The notes beneath the pieces are model-generated. The model was not told the origin of the DNA. It saw only the letters and a program-made list of their open reading frames with translations, and ran no database searches. Below are positions 25,043-33,342 of a stretch of DNA of 46,517 nucleotides, one piece after another. Source of the DNA: an uncultured Bacilli bacterium. GTDB lineage: Bacteria; Bacillota_I; Bacilli_A; RF39; UBA660. The DNA is taken from assembly GCA_934130405.1 (NCBI GenBank), contig CAKOXX010000011.1, positions 1-46,517 on the forward strand. Reading direction: 5' to 3'. How positions within the stretch are numbered: the first letter of the stretch is position 1; the number at the start of each line of letters is the position of its first letter. The position numbers and the translations under genes are program-made.

Positions 25043-25075
25043 CATTGACGAACATTTTTTCTATGTTATAATAGG
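25043..25075 (+). promoter_or_regulatory. Promoter of tnpB
   Basis: TTGACG, a 16-base spacer and TATAAT, about 30 bases before the ribosome site AAAGAGGTG of tnpB. A near-consensus promoter for a transposon gene. Confidence 0.65.
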
Positions 25076-25105
25076 GAGCATCACTTAAGAAAAGAGGTGT
25101 TAAAT

Positions 25106-26221
25106 GTGAAAATATTAAGAGGTTACGTTTTTAGATTGTATCCAAATAAAGAACAAGAAATATTAATAAATAAGACGTTTGGATGTACTAGATTTGTCTA
25201 TAATTATTATCTTGAAAAGGCACTTCAAAAACAAATAAGTTACGGTTATATTAAAGACCTTCCAAGACTTTCACTAGAATATCCTTGGCTTAAGGAAGTA
25301 GATGGCTCTGCTTTAACATCTTGTCTTTTTGATTTAGATAATGCTTTTAAAAGATTTACAAAACATAATTCTGCAGCACCAAGATTTAAAACCAAAGATA
25401 GAAATAAGTCTTATAAAACTAATAATTTTTTTAAGACTTATACAAACGAATATAGTATTAAAATAAATCTAGAAAAAAGATTAATTACTTTGCCAAAACT
25501 GAATGAAGTGAAAATAAGCGGTTATAATAAATTAAAAGAAATACCTGGTACTATAAAAAATGCGGTTATTCGTAAATTAGCTAATAAATATTATGTTAGT
25601 ATTTTAGTAGAGGAAGAAAAAACAGTTTCTGACTTTAGACCCAATTCAATAGTAGGACTTGATTTAGGACTTAAAACTTTAGTAGTAACATCACATAATG
25701 AGAGACTAGAAAATACTATTAAGGTTAATGAAAAAAGAATAAAAGGGTTACAAAAGAAACTTTCAAGATGTCAAAAAGGAAGTAAAAATAGAGAAAAAGT
25801 AAAAATAAAAATTCAAAGAGCTTACTTAAAAATAAAAAATGCTAGAAAACATTTAATTCACGATTTAACTAATAAACTAATAAGAGAACACGACATAATT
25901 GTAGTAGAAGATTTAGCAGTTCAACAAATGCAACAGACTCATTCAATAGCAAAATGTCTAACAAATAACCCATTCAGTGAAATAATAAGAGTACTTAAAT
26001 ATAAAGCCCTCTGGAATAATAAAAGATTAATTCAAATTAATAGATATTATCCAAGTAGTCAAATCTGCAATCATTGTGGGTTTCGAAATAGAGCATTAAA
26101 AGATTTAAACATAAGAGAATGGGAATGTCCTAGTTGTCATAATAAACTAGACCGTGATTTAAATGCCAGTATTAATATAATGTTTGAAGGATTAAAAGAA
26201 TATATGAGGAGTTTAGCTTAA
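25106..26221 (+). CDS. tnpB: TnpB RNA-guided nuclease, IS200/IS605 family (no tnpA nearby)
   Basis: 371 residues from GTG 25106 (AAAGAGGTG six bases upstream). Helix-turn-helix start ILRGYVFRLYPNKEQEILIN, FGCTRFVYN. All three RuvC acidic positions are present: VGLDLGLKTLVV (Asp ~186), IIVVEDLAVQQM (Glu ~268) and LDRDLNASINI (Asp ~351). Zinc ribbon QICNHCGF ... WECPSCHNKL between the last two. The Lys/Arg-rich helix KGLQKKLSRCQKGSKNREKV is typical. TnpB cuts DNA guided by the omega-RNA from the element's right end, and is the ancestor of Cas12. No tnpA transposase occurs in the window, so the element is an IS1341-like solo copy. It appears intact. Confidence 0.93.
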   Translation: MKILRGYVFRLYPNKEQEILINKTFGCTRFVYNYYLEKALQKQISYGYIKDLPRLSLEYPWLKEVDGSALTSCLFDLDNAFKRFTKHNSAAPRFKTKDRNKSYKTNNFFKTYTNEYSIKINLEKRLITLPKLNEVKISGYNKLKEIPGTIKNAVIRKLANKYYVSILVEEEKTVSDFRPNSIVGLDLGLKTLVVTSHNERLENTIKVNEKRIKGLQKKLSRCQKGSKNREKVKIKIQRAYLKIKNARKHLIHDLTNKLIREHDIIVVEDLAVQQMQQTHSIAKCLTNNPFSEIIRVLKYKALWNNKRLIQINRYYPSSQICNHCGFRNRALKDLNIREWECPSCHNKLDRDLNASINIMFEGLKEYMRSLA

Positions 26222-26261
26222 ATGTTGCTAGTTAAACAAACTAATAACTAATAAATAATTA

Positions 26262-26382
26262 AATATAGTAGGGTGTCGCCCATCCGAAATTCGTCTGTGG
26301 AGAAACAAAACGTTTCGATGAAGCAGAAAAAAATAAAATCAAAATTTCTTAAGATTTAGTAATAATCTTGAAATTTTAGTTG
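26262..26382 (+). ncRNA. Probable omega-RNA/right-end region of the TnpB element
   Basis: Just after tnpB comes TAGGGTGTCGCCCATCC and CGTCTGTGGAGAAAC, AAAAC, GTTTCGATGAAGCAG: a GAAAC/GTTTC hairpin in the setting usual for right ends of IS1341-type elements. A second hairpin at 26341-26377 (AAAATTTC-AAGATT with AATCTT-GAAATTTT) resembles the subterminal palindrome. The guide would lie directly downstream of the true end, which I place near 26380 but cannot fix. No upstream boundary was determined. Confidence 0.45.
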
Positions 26383-26396
26383 CCTTCTAATATAAT
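26368..26396 (+). promoter_or_regulatory. Promoter of cdsA
   Basis: TTGAAA (26368-26373), exactly 17 bases, TATAAT (26391-26396), then GGAGGG and ATG 26417. The -35 box is within the right arm of the hairpin at the end of the TnpB element, so the element may supply part of this promoter. Confidence 0.65.
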
Positions 26397-26416
26397 TATA
26401 ATGGAGGGTATTTAAG

Positions 26417-27220
26417 ATGAAAAAAAGAGTTCTAAGTGCAATTGCCATAGTCATAATCTTTGTTCCATTAATGTTGATTGGTGGAATTACTTTTACAGCA
26501 TTTATGACTATCCTAGCAGCTGCCGGTATTTATGAATTAATAAAGGTTAGAGAAAAATCAAAGAAATTTCCTAGAGTAGTCAAAGTATTTGCTTACTTAA
26601 TAACGGTTTTATTAATGGTACAGAATTATAATCAAAATGTATTTACATATATGGTTGATTATCGTTCAACTGCAATTTTAATTTTTGCCTTTTTATTACC
26701 ATTATTATTTGTTAATAAGAAGGAAGATACTTACAATATAAACGACGCGTTATATATGGTAGGTTCATCTATCTTTATAGGCTTGTCCTTCTCGTTGATT
26801 TTGTTGATAAGAAACTATGATTTGAATTACTTAATCTATATATTGCTAATTACAACAATGACTGATGTATTTGCATATCTAACTGGTTATTACATCGGAG
26901 AGCATAAACTTTGTCCTACAATTAGTCCTAAAAAAACAATAGAAGGTCTAATTGGTGGTTTAGCTATGGGAACATTTGTCGCTTCCACATTTTACTTTGT
27001 AGTAATAAATTCTAACATGTCTTTAGTATTAGTGATTTTCATTACATTATTCTTATCATTGATTGGTCAATTAGGCGATTTGGTATTTTCTAGTATTAAA
27101 AGAACCTATAATGTAAAAGACTATTCCTCATTAATACCAGGTCATGGTGGAATACTTGACAGATTTGATAGTCTAGTCTTTGTTGCACTTGCATTTATTT
27201 TATTTGCAGGCATACTTTAA
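26417..27220 (+). CDS. cdsA: Phosphatidate cytidylyltransferase
   Basis: 267 residues with about seven to eight membrane helices. The CDP-alcohol signature is complete at the C-terminus: CPTISPKKTIEGLIGGLAMG and GQLGDLVFSSIKRTYNVKDY, then PGHGGILDRFDSLVF. Makes CDP-diacylglycerol from phosphatidate and CTP, the branch point of phospholipid synthesis. The next gene is the site-2 protease, the same order as cdsA-rasP in B. subtilis. Confidence 0.95.
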   Translation: MKKRVLSAIAIVIIFVPLMLIGGITFTAFMTILAAAGIYELIKVREKSKKFPRVVKVFAYLITVLLMVQNYNQNVFTYMVDYRSTAILIFAFLLPLLFVNKKEDTYNINDALYMVGSSIFIGLSFSLILLIRNYDLNYLIYILLITTMTDVFAYLTGYYIGEHKLCPTISPKKTIEGLIGGLAMGTFVASTFYFVVINSNMSLVLVIFITLFLSLIGQLGDLVFSSIKRTYNVKDYSSLIPGHGGILDRFDSLVFVALAFILFAGIL

Positions 27221-27250
27221 AAATTAGACTATAAATAAATATAGAAAGGA

Positions 27251-27276
27251 ATAATTAGTTTACTACAACTAATTAT
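27251..27276 (+). promoter_or_regulatory. Perfect 10-bp hairpin between the ribosome site and start of the site-2 protease gene
   Basis: ATAATTAGTT (27251-27260), loop TACTAC, AACTAATTAT (27267-27276). The best ribosome site (AAAGGA, 27245-27250) lies directly before it and ATG 27288 after it; closing the stem would bring the two to about 12 bases apart. No T run follows, so it is not a terminator. Confidence 0.5.
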
Positions 27277-27287
27277 AGAAAAGAAAA

Positions 27288-28322
27288 ATGGTTACATTAT
27301 TAATATTTATTATCATTTTGGGAGCCATCATTTTTATTCATGAATCGGGTCATTTTCTCTTTGCTAAATTAACAGGAATTTATGTTCATGAATTTGCTCT
27401 TGGAATGGGACCTAAACTCATATCTCATAAAGGTAAGGAAACAACCTATTCTCTAAGACTAATTCCCATTGGTGGTTTTTGTCAATTAGCAGGAGAAGAA
27501 GGCGAAGAAGAAAATATTCCTAAAGAACGCACCTTACAAGGAAAAAAAGCTTGGCAACGTTTCCTAGTAATGTTTTTTGGAGCTGGTTTTAACTTCATCT
27601 CTGCAATTCTAATGTTATTCTTTATAGGTTTGATTTTTGGAAGTGTTGATTCAACACCATTGATTACAAGTGTTAACAATAATTCAAGAGCAGAAGTAGC
27701 AGGGCTTCAAGCCGGAGATGTTATTAAAGAAATCAATGGGCACAAGATTAACACAAGAGATGATATATCGCTTTATCTAACCATTGATAAGCACAAAAAA
27801 GCGACAGAATTTGTTGTTACTAAAACTGATGGAAGCACCAAAAATTATTCAGTAACACCAGAAAAGAAAATTAAAGATGACCAAGTTACTTATGTTTATG
27901 GTATTTCTTTTAAAGAAAAGAAAGATTACGGCTTTATACCAGCTGTAAAATATATGGTTACAAAAACCTGGGCATTATTTAGACAAATGTGGGTAACAGT
28001 AGCAAGTCTATTCACTGGTTCGATAAAGGTAAAACAACTATCAGGTCCAGTTGGTATTTATGAAGTGGTTGGTAGCCAAAGAAGTTCAGGTTTAGCCGGT
28101 TTACTATATTTATTTGCTTTTCTATCAATCAATGTTGGTTTTATCAATCTATTACCATTACCAGCATTTGATGGTGGACATATTTTATTTATAGTAATTG
28201 AAAAAATAAAAGGTAGTCCTGTAAAAGCCGAAACAGAAGCAATGATTCACACAATCGGGTTATTTTTACTTATGATATTGATGGTTTATGTAACTTTCAA
28301 TGATATACTAAGATTATTTTAG
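27288..28322 (+). CDS. rasP: Site-2 intramembrane metalloprotease RseP/RasP
   Basis: 344 residues. Catalytic HESGHFLFAKL in the first helix, a typical IYVHEFALGMGPKL segment, a PDZ domain at about 125-190 (VAGLQAGDVIKEINGHKIN) and the second active-site motif INLLPLPAFDGGHILF. Cleaves membrane-spanning anti-sigma factors and signal peptide remnants in relatives. Follows cdsA and is followed after 8 bases by an anchored protein. Somewhat shorter than B. subtilis RasP but complete. Confidence 0.94.
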   Translation: MVTLLIFIIILGAIIFIHESGHFLFAKLTGIYVHEFALGMGPKLISHKGKETTYSLRLIPIGGFCQLAGEEGEEENIPKERTLQGKKAWQRFLVMFFGAGFNFISAILMLFFIGLIFGSVDSTPLITSVNNNSRAEVAGLQAGDVIKEINGHKINTRDDISLYLTIDKHKKATEFVVTKTDGSTKNYSVTPEKKIKDDQVTYVYGISFKEKKDYGFIPAVKYMVTKTWALFRQMWVTVASLFTGSIKVKQLSGPVGIYEVVGSQRSSGLAGLLYLFAFLSINVGFINLLPLPAFDGGHILFIVIEKIKGSPVKAETEAMIHTIGLFLLMILMVYVTFNDILRLF

Positions 28323-28330
28323 GTGAATAA

Positions 28331-29170
28331 ATGAAAAAATTAGATAGAAAAGATAAAGTCATAATGACACTTACAATTATTATCTTAATATTAGTAATAG
28401 GACTAGTATTGGTAATCAGTATGAAAAATCTTAGCAGTATAAATACAAAAGACAAAGACGTTACAGAAGAAAATAAAAAAGAGTCAGAAACTGTAACTGA
28501 GCCTTTGACAGCAGATGATCAAACAATATTGTTAGATAAAATAAAGTTATATGATAATTACTTTATTACTTTTGAGGGAACTAAGTTCCCACAAGATATG
28601 ACTGATACTGAAAAATTTACTTTCTACCTAAAAAACAACTATGAAAAGTTTCAAAATGGAGTAAGCAGTGTGGAAATACTAAGCTATCTTAAAGAAAGCT
28701 TTGGTGCCTCTACAACTTTTACACCAATTGCTAATTATTTATGTCCAGTTGATAATTTACCACTTATTATTTATGATAAAGAAAAAGCTTTATATAAAGT
28801 TGATTACAGTGAACATGGTCATGATGGTGATTATCTTTCTAAAATATTTAGCTACTATGTTGATGGTGTTAAAACAACAAAGAATAATAAGACAACTTAT
28901 AAAATCAGAGTAAGAAAAGCTTTTTCCAATTACATAACAATAGGAATTTTCTCCAGCTTTTATGGTAATTACACTGATGCCAAAAATGGTAAAAACGAAG
29001 TCTTTGATATATATAAAATCTACGGCAATGAAAATTTGTCAGACGAAGAACTTTCAAGTAAAGTTAAAACTCAATATGAGAAATACAAAGGAATGTTTTC
29101 TATCTATACTTATGTATTTGAAACCGATAGTGATATAGAAAATAGTTATTTAATCTCTTTAACAAAGTAA
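28331..29170 (+). CDS. Anchored extracellular protein of unknown function
   Basis: 279 residues. Lys-rich start, one helix at about 12-32 (IMTLTIIILILVIGLVLVIS), then an acidic Ser/Thr-rich linker (TEENKKESETVTEPLTADDQ) and a folded-looking part with LLDKIKLYDNYFITFEGTKF, SSVEILSYLKESFGASTTF, DYSEHGHDGDYLSKIFSYYV and ISLTK at the end. No known motif. It is co-transcribed with cdsA and the site-2 protease and might be a membrane-anchored substrate of the latter, but nothing in the sequence shows that. A terminator hairpin starts at its stop. Confidence 0.6.
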   Translation: MKKLDRKDKVIMTLTIIILILVIGLVLVISMKNLSSINTKDKDVTEENKKESETVTEPLTADDQTILLDKIKLYDNYFITFEGTKFPQDMTDTEKFTFYLKNNYEKFQNGVSSVEILSYLKESFGASTTFTPIANYLCPVDNLPLIIYDKEKALYKVDYSEHGHDGDYLSKIFSYYVDGVKTTKNNKTTYKIRVRKAFSNYITIGIFSSFYGNYTDAKNGKNEVFDIYKIYGNENLSDEELSSKVKTQYEKYKGMFSIYTYVFETDSDIENSYLISLTK

Positions 29171-29197
29171 TCTCTAAAATAGAGGTTATTTTTTTAC
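29169..29197 (+). terminator. Terminator of the cdsA operon
   Basis: AATCTCTA, a 2-base loop and TAGAGGTT form a short stem with one G-T pair, followed by ATTTTTTT. Confidence 0.7.
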
Positions 29198-29225
29198 GAA
29201 AAAATAACAAAAAAACAAAATTACT

Positions 29226-29254
29226 TTTAGATGTATTTAAATCTGTGATACAAT
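29226..29254 (+). promoter_or_regulatory. Probable promoter of ftsK/spoIIIE
   Basis: TTTAGA (29226-29231), 17 bases, TACAAT (29249-29254) preceded by TGTGA. It lies between the terminator and the GTG start at 29300. Confidence 0.45.
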
Positions 29255-29299
29255 GTAAATGAAAGTAAGAATAGTTGAACTTTAAAAGAGGGTGTAATT

Positions 29300-31579
29300 G
29301 TGGCAAAGAAAAAAACAAAAAGAGAGAAGAAAAAAGCCTTTGCATATAGTACAGAACTATATGGAGTTTTATTGCTATTAGCCGGTATCATTGGAATTGG
29401 TAAATACGGTCCAGTTGGTAATTTAATCTCAGCCTTTGCAGTTTTTTTAGTAGGAGTGTTTTATAATATATTGTTAATACTTTTACTTATATTAGGTGGT
29501 TATCTAATTATAAAACGTGAGTGGCCTAATTTTTTTACTACAAAGATGCTAGGTTTCTATCTCTTTATGATAGGTATTTTATCTTTAATGCACGAAGAAT
29601 ATATAGCAGCCAACAACTATAACGGAATAAAAGTTTTTCAAGAAACCGTTGACCAATTAACCGTCGCTTTTTCAAGTTTAACAAATAGTAGTGTCACTCC
29701 AGATATCATCGGCGGAGGAATTATTGGTTGTACATTTAGTGTTTTATTTACATCTTTATTCTCATATAATGGAATGAAAATTGTAGCTTGGACTTTATGT
29801 ATAGCAGGTATATCCCTATTTACTGGTTTCTCTATCGCTGACTTTGTTAAAAATACCAGTAGTAAAGCCAAAGAAATGCTACCGAAGAAAGAAAAGAAAG
29901 AGAAAGAATCAGTTCAAGAAAAAGAACCAAGCTTTGATCCAAATAAAAAACCAGTCATCACAGGTGCTTCTGAGGAACCAGTTAAAGAAGATAAAAAAGT
30001 TACCATCTCAAGTATTGACCAATTAACAAAAATAAATACAAAAGAAGAACCAGTCATCAAGACAGAAACACCAGTTGAACAACCAGTAGAAAGACAAGTC
30101 ATTATTCATAATGGAAACTATGAATTACCACCAATTTCAATTTTAAATCCCGTTAAAAATAAGAAGAGTAAAGCCAATGAAGGCTTAGTAGAGAAAAATA
30201 TTGAAACTCTAGAAAAGGTATTAAAAGACTTTGGCGTAATTGGAAAAGTAGTAGAAGTTCATATTGGACCAACCGTTACTCAGTATGAATTGGAGTTACA
30301 AACAGGAACAAAACTTAACAAAGTACTAAGTATTCACAAAGAAATAGCTCTAGTTCTAGCCGCTAAGGACATAAGAATAGAAGCACCAATACCTGGAAAA
30401 AGTACTGTTGGAATCGAAATTCCAAATAGTGAAACAACACCGGTTTCATTCAGAGAAGTAATGGAAAAAGTACCAGCTAGTAAAAGTAACAGTAAACTAC
30501 TCTGTCCGTTAGGTAAAAATATAATGGGAAATGTTGTATGGTGTGAGATAGATAAAACCCCTCACTTATTAGTAGCAGGTTCAACCGGAAGTGGTAAATC
30601 AGTTTGTATCAATGGAATAATTGCATCAATTTTGATGCGAACAAGACCAGATGAAGTTAAATTGGTTATGGTTGATCCAAAGAAAGTTGAATTATCAGTA
30701 TATAACGGTGTTCCACACTTACTATGTCCAGTCGTAACTGACCCAAAAAAGGCTAGTGTTGCTCTAAACAAAATAGTAGCAGAAATGGAAAGACGTTACG
30801 AAGTATTTGAAGAAAGTCATACAAAAAATATTGCAACTTATAACAGTTATATTGATGATAAAAATAAAGACTTAGATGAAGATAGTAAAATACCACATAT
30901 GCCATACATCGTTGTTATTGTTGATGAGTTAGCTGATTTGATGTTAGTAGCAAGTAAAGATGTTGAAGCAGCCATTATGCGAATAACGCAAATGGCAAGA
31001 GCAGCTGGTATTCATTTAATCATTGCCACCCAAAGACCATCAACCGATGTTATCACTGGTGTTGTAAAAGCAAACATTCCGTCTAGAATTTCCTTCGCTG
31101 TTAGTAGTGGAATAGATTCTAGAACAATTCTTGACTCAACAGGAGCAGAAAAACTACTAGGAAAAGGTGATATGTTATTTTTACCAATGGGAGAAGCATC
31201 ACCACAACGAATTCAAGGAGCTTTCATAGCAGATGATGAAATCAAAAAAATAATTGATTATACCGTTGAACAGCAAAAAGCTGAATATGATGCTGCTTTC
31301 TTAAATCTAGAAGCAAGCAGTAATATGGATAAATCAGCCAGTCAAAGAGAAGATATGGAACAAATCGAAGATGATGACGATGAATTATATAACGATGTAG
31401 TAACATTCGTCGTTGAACAACAAAAAGCTAGTGCCTCATTATTACAAAGACGCTTCAAGGTTGGCTATAACAGAGCAGCAAGAATAATTGATCTTTTAGA
31501 AGAAAGAGGAATCATCGGACCTGCTAATGGAAGCAAACCAAGAGAGGTATTAGTAAAGTTAGATGGAGAAGAAGAGTAA
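29300..31579 (+). CDS. ftsK: DNA translocase FtsK/SpoIIIE
   Basis: 759 residues, SpoIIIE-like size. GTG start after AGAGGGTG. Four membrane helices in residues ~15-175, a charged linker (~180-290), then the motor: alpha part NIETLEKVLKDFG...VEVHIGPTVTQYE, Walker A VAGSTGSGKSVCING (~425-440), Walker B YIVVIVDELADLM (~535), QMARAAGIHLIIATQRPSTD. The winged-helix gamma domain is at the end (VVEQQKASASLLQRRFKVGY, NRAARIIDLLEERGIIG). It moves chromosomal DNA through the division septum. Terminator overlaps the stop; transcribed alone. Confidence 0.96.
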   Translation: MAKKKTKREKKKAFAYSTELYGVLLLLAGIIGIGKYGPVGNLISAFAVFLVGVFYNILLILLLILGGYLIIKREWPNFFTTKMLGFYLFMIGILSLMHEEYIAANNYNGIKVFQETVDQLTVAFSSLTNSSVTPDIIGGGIIGCTFSVLFTSLFSYNGMKIVAWTLCIAGISLFTGFSIADFVKNTSSKAKEMLPKKEKKEKESVQEKEPSFDPNKKPVITGASEEPVKEDKKVTISSIDQLTKINTKEEPVIKTETPVEQPVERQVIIHNGNYELPPISILNPVKNKKSKANEGLVEKNIETLEKVLKDFGVIGKVVEVHIGPTVTQYELELQTGTKLNKVLSIHKEIALVLAAKDIRIEAPIPGKSTVGIEIPNSETTPVSFREVMEKVPASKSNSKLLCPLGKNIMGNVVWCEIDKTPHLLVAGSTGSGKSVCINGIIASILMRTRPDEVKLVMVDPKKVELSVYNGVPHLLCPVVTDPKKASVALNKIVAEMERRYEVFEESHTKNIATYNSYIDDKNKDLDEDSKIPHMPYIVVIVDELADLMLVASKDVEAAIMRITQMARAAGIHLIIATQRPSTDVITGVVKANIPSRISFAVSSGIDSRTILDSTGAEKLLGKGDMLFLPMGEASPQRIQGAFIADDEIKKIIDYTVEQQKAEYDAAFLNLEASSNMDKSASQREDMEQIEDDDDELYNDVVTFVVEQQKASASLLQRRFKVGYNRAARIIDLLEERGIIGPANGSKPREVLVKLDGEEE

Positions 31580-31595
31580 TTTTCTTCTTTTTTTT
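31566..31595 (+). terminator. Terminator of ftsK
   Basis: GAGAAGAAGAG at the end of the gene pairs with TTTCTTCTTT after the stop, followed by a long T run. The stem is short and A-T rich with an excellent T run. Confidence 0.6.
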
Positions 31596-31720
31596 GTATA
31601 ACAATTTATGCTCCAAGATTATTCTTATCTATTAATCTAGTCTACTATTTTTAAATTTTATCATAAATAAAAAGAAAATATAGACGGATATCTGTTGAAT
31701 TTTAAAATTTATACTTTGAA

Positions 31721-31763
31721 TTTTGGATATTTCTGTAGAATAACGTTAAAGACACTGTTATAG
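31721..31763 (+). repeat. Diverged direct repeat, copy 1
   Basis: TTTTGGATA-TTTCTGTAGAATAAC and GTTAAAGACACTGTTATAG align with 33207-33250 at roughly three quarters of positions. It lies 103 bases before the start of the gene at 31867, in the same relation as copy 2 to its gene. The rest of 31596-31807 has no gene. Confidence 0.5.
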
Positions 31764-31807
31764 CCAATCATAAATGGGCATATAAATTATTCAAAATTGC
31801 TTAAAGG

Positions 31808-31836
31808 TTAAAATATATGAGTGGATGTGATATAAT
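31808..31836 (+). promoter_or_regulatory. Promoter of the 31867 gene
   Basis: TTAAAA (31808-31813), 17 bases, TGTGATATAAT with TATAAT at 31831-31836, then AGGGAGG. The -35 box is weak, the -10 box perfect. Confidence 0.55.
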
Positions 31837-31866
31837 TTAAATAATTTATAGGGAGGTTTTGTGTTA

Positions 31867-32865
31867 ATGGAAAATAATAAGAAAATAGATATAAATAGTA
31901 TAATTACATTATGCTATATATCGGATGAATTTGATAACTTTGAGAAAATACTAATACCTAATATATCTTCGAAAAATAATATTGGTTTTCTATCTCAAGT
32001 TTGCGATATATCACAAGGTAAATTTAAATTAGGAGCTGTAAAAGCTAAGAGATTTTATGAAGAAAATAAAATGACAATTGACACGATAAATCAATATTCA
32101 GATATATTAACATTTATAAATAAAAATTATGATTGCCATGGAAAACCTACTAGTGACTTAAGATTCTTTCATGAATATCTTTTAGGTAATAAAAAAGAGA
32201 TATCAAAAATATTACAATTGTTAGAAAAAGTAAAAGAATTAGGATTTCGTGAGTTTGAATTTAATGAAAAATTAGATTTTACAAAAGAAGTATATGGTGT
32301 TTATTCATCACTAGATGATAATTTTAGTTTTACTTATGTAGCTAATCCACAAGTAATACCGAGTTATACAGACTATATAAACTTTACGACTAAAGATTCT
32401 AATTATAAAATGGAGTTGGAAGCTTTTAATTTTTCTAAAAACGAAATTTCACCTTACCGTAGAAAACTTATATTGAATAATTTATTGTTTGATCCAAATT
32501 CTTTACCTGAAAGTATAGATATAGAACATACTCATGGACATCTTGCTAGACTGAAAGAAGAACAACAGAAAACAACAAACATTATTAGAAATTCGGTTAA
32601 TTTAAGTATAAGTGTTTTAGATTTAGAAAAACAATTTGATTATACTAATAAAACTATTAATAGGTTAGAAGAAATTGAAAGTAAGGAAAAATTAGTTTCA
32701 GTATTAACAAATATGAAAGAGGACTTAGAAAAATTAAAAACACTAAGTATAGAGTATGACATGAATGTTTTAAAAGAAGAACCATTATTAACTACTGAAG
32801 TATTAGAACATGAAAAGACTCTATGTTTAAGAAGAAGAGAATGGTCAAAAATAGATTTATGTTAA
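31867..32865 (+). CDS. Hypothetical protein, mostly helical
   Basis: 332 residues from ATG 31867 (GGGAGG about 10 bases upstream; GTG 31861 is the alternative). I recognise no family. No signal peptide or membrane helix. The C-terminal third is strongly helical and likely coiled coil: HLARLKEEQQKTTNIIRNSV, LSISVLDLEKQFDYTNKTIN, RLEEIESKEKLVSVLTNMKE, DLEKLKTLS. The middle has YTDYINFTTKDSNYKMELEA and a Pro-rich turn. It has its own promoter and stands alone between ftsK and the IS relic; base composition is a little more A-T rich than its neighbours. It could be accessory DNA. Confidence 0.6.
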   Translation: MENNKKIDINSIITLCYISDEFDNFEKILIPNISSKNNIGFLSQVCDISQGKFKLGAVKAKRFYEENKMTIDTINQYSDILTFINKNYDCHGKPTSDLRFFHEYLLGNKKEISKILQLLEKVKELGFREFEFNEKLDFTKEVYGVYSSLDDNFSFTYVANPQVIPSYTDYINFTTKDSNYKMELEAFNFSKNEISPYRRKLILNNLLFDPNSLPESIDIEHTHGHLARLKEEQQKTTNIIRNSVNLSISVLDLEKQFDYTNKTINRLEEIESKEKLVSVLTNMKEDLEKLKTLSIEYDMNVLKEEPLLTTEVLEHEKTLCLRRREWSKIDLC

Positions 32866-33018
32866 CTTTATATGATATTTCAATCTATAAGTTAAAGTTT
32901 TCAATTAAACTATTCATCTTTTAAAACGGTATAACTTTGTTATATAGAGTATAAGATTATTTTATATCAATCAATGAATGTTAACTTCACAAGAGATAGT
33001 AATTATAGATAATTCTCT

Positions 33019-33175
33019 TTACCTTATTATTTTCCCTTTCTCTTTATAAGTAATAATTAGACGATTGATATATCGAGCTTTTTACTAACTCTTTTTTGTT
33101 ACCACCATGGTCAACTAAATCTTTAATAATTTCATATTTTTGTTGTTCATTCATTCTTAATTCAACCTTTCTCAT
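33019..33175 (-). pseudogene. Relic of an IS transposase N-terminus, frame-disrupted
   Basis: Minus strand from ATG 33175 (GAGGTGATATAT upstream): MRKVELRMNEQQKYEIIKDL then VDHGGNKK, a transposase helix-turn-helix start. After a frame change the DNA continues ARYINRLIITYKEKGK, the next expected helix, and then stops at 33019-33021. Literal translation without the shift ends after 43 residues at 33044. The pattern resembles helix-turn-helix transposases with NKK-A...INR-I--YKEKGK (IS1202/ISNCY-like); the family assignment is tentative. The remainder of 32866-33206 contains nothing else I can support. Confidence 0.6.
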
Positions 33176-33206
33176 ATATATCACCTCGGCGATATATTAT
33201 ATATTA

Positions 33207-33250
33207 TTTTGGGACATTTTTGTGGACTAACACTTAAGACATTATCATAG
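33207..33250 (+). repeat. Diverged direct repeat, copy 2 (possible IS end)
   Basis: TTTTGGGACATTTTTGTGGA then CTAACACTTAAGACATTATC and ATAG. It lies just outside the start of the minus-strand transposase relic, where an IS terminal sequence would be. Partner of copy 1 at 31721-31763. After both copies the DNA continues with a similar GCATATAA-TTATT stretch. Confidence 0.5.
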
Positions 33251-33287
33251 ATTAAGCATATAATTATTTTATGAAAGTATCATTAAT

Positions 33288-33316
33288 TTGACAAATCGAC
33301 AGAAATTTGTTATAAT
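33288..33316 (+). promoter_or_regulatory. Strong promoter of the 33343 gene with internal inverted repeat
   Basis: TTGACA (33288-33293), 17 bases, TATAAT (33311-33316): full consensus. An inverted repeat ACAAAT (33291-33296) / ATTTGT (33305-33310) fills the spacer, a likely repressor site. Confidence 0.8.
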
Positions 33317-33342
33317 AGCGACAATTAATGAGGGGGTTAGTT

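Noticed and set aside
26341..26377. Hairpin read as a factor-independent terminator of tnpB
   Set aside because: The loop region is A-T rich, only a short T stretch follows, and it overlaps the cdsA promoter; the subterminal palindrome of the element explains it better.
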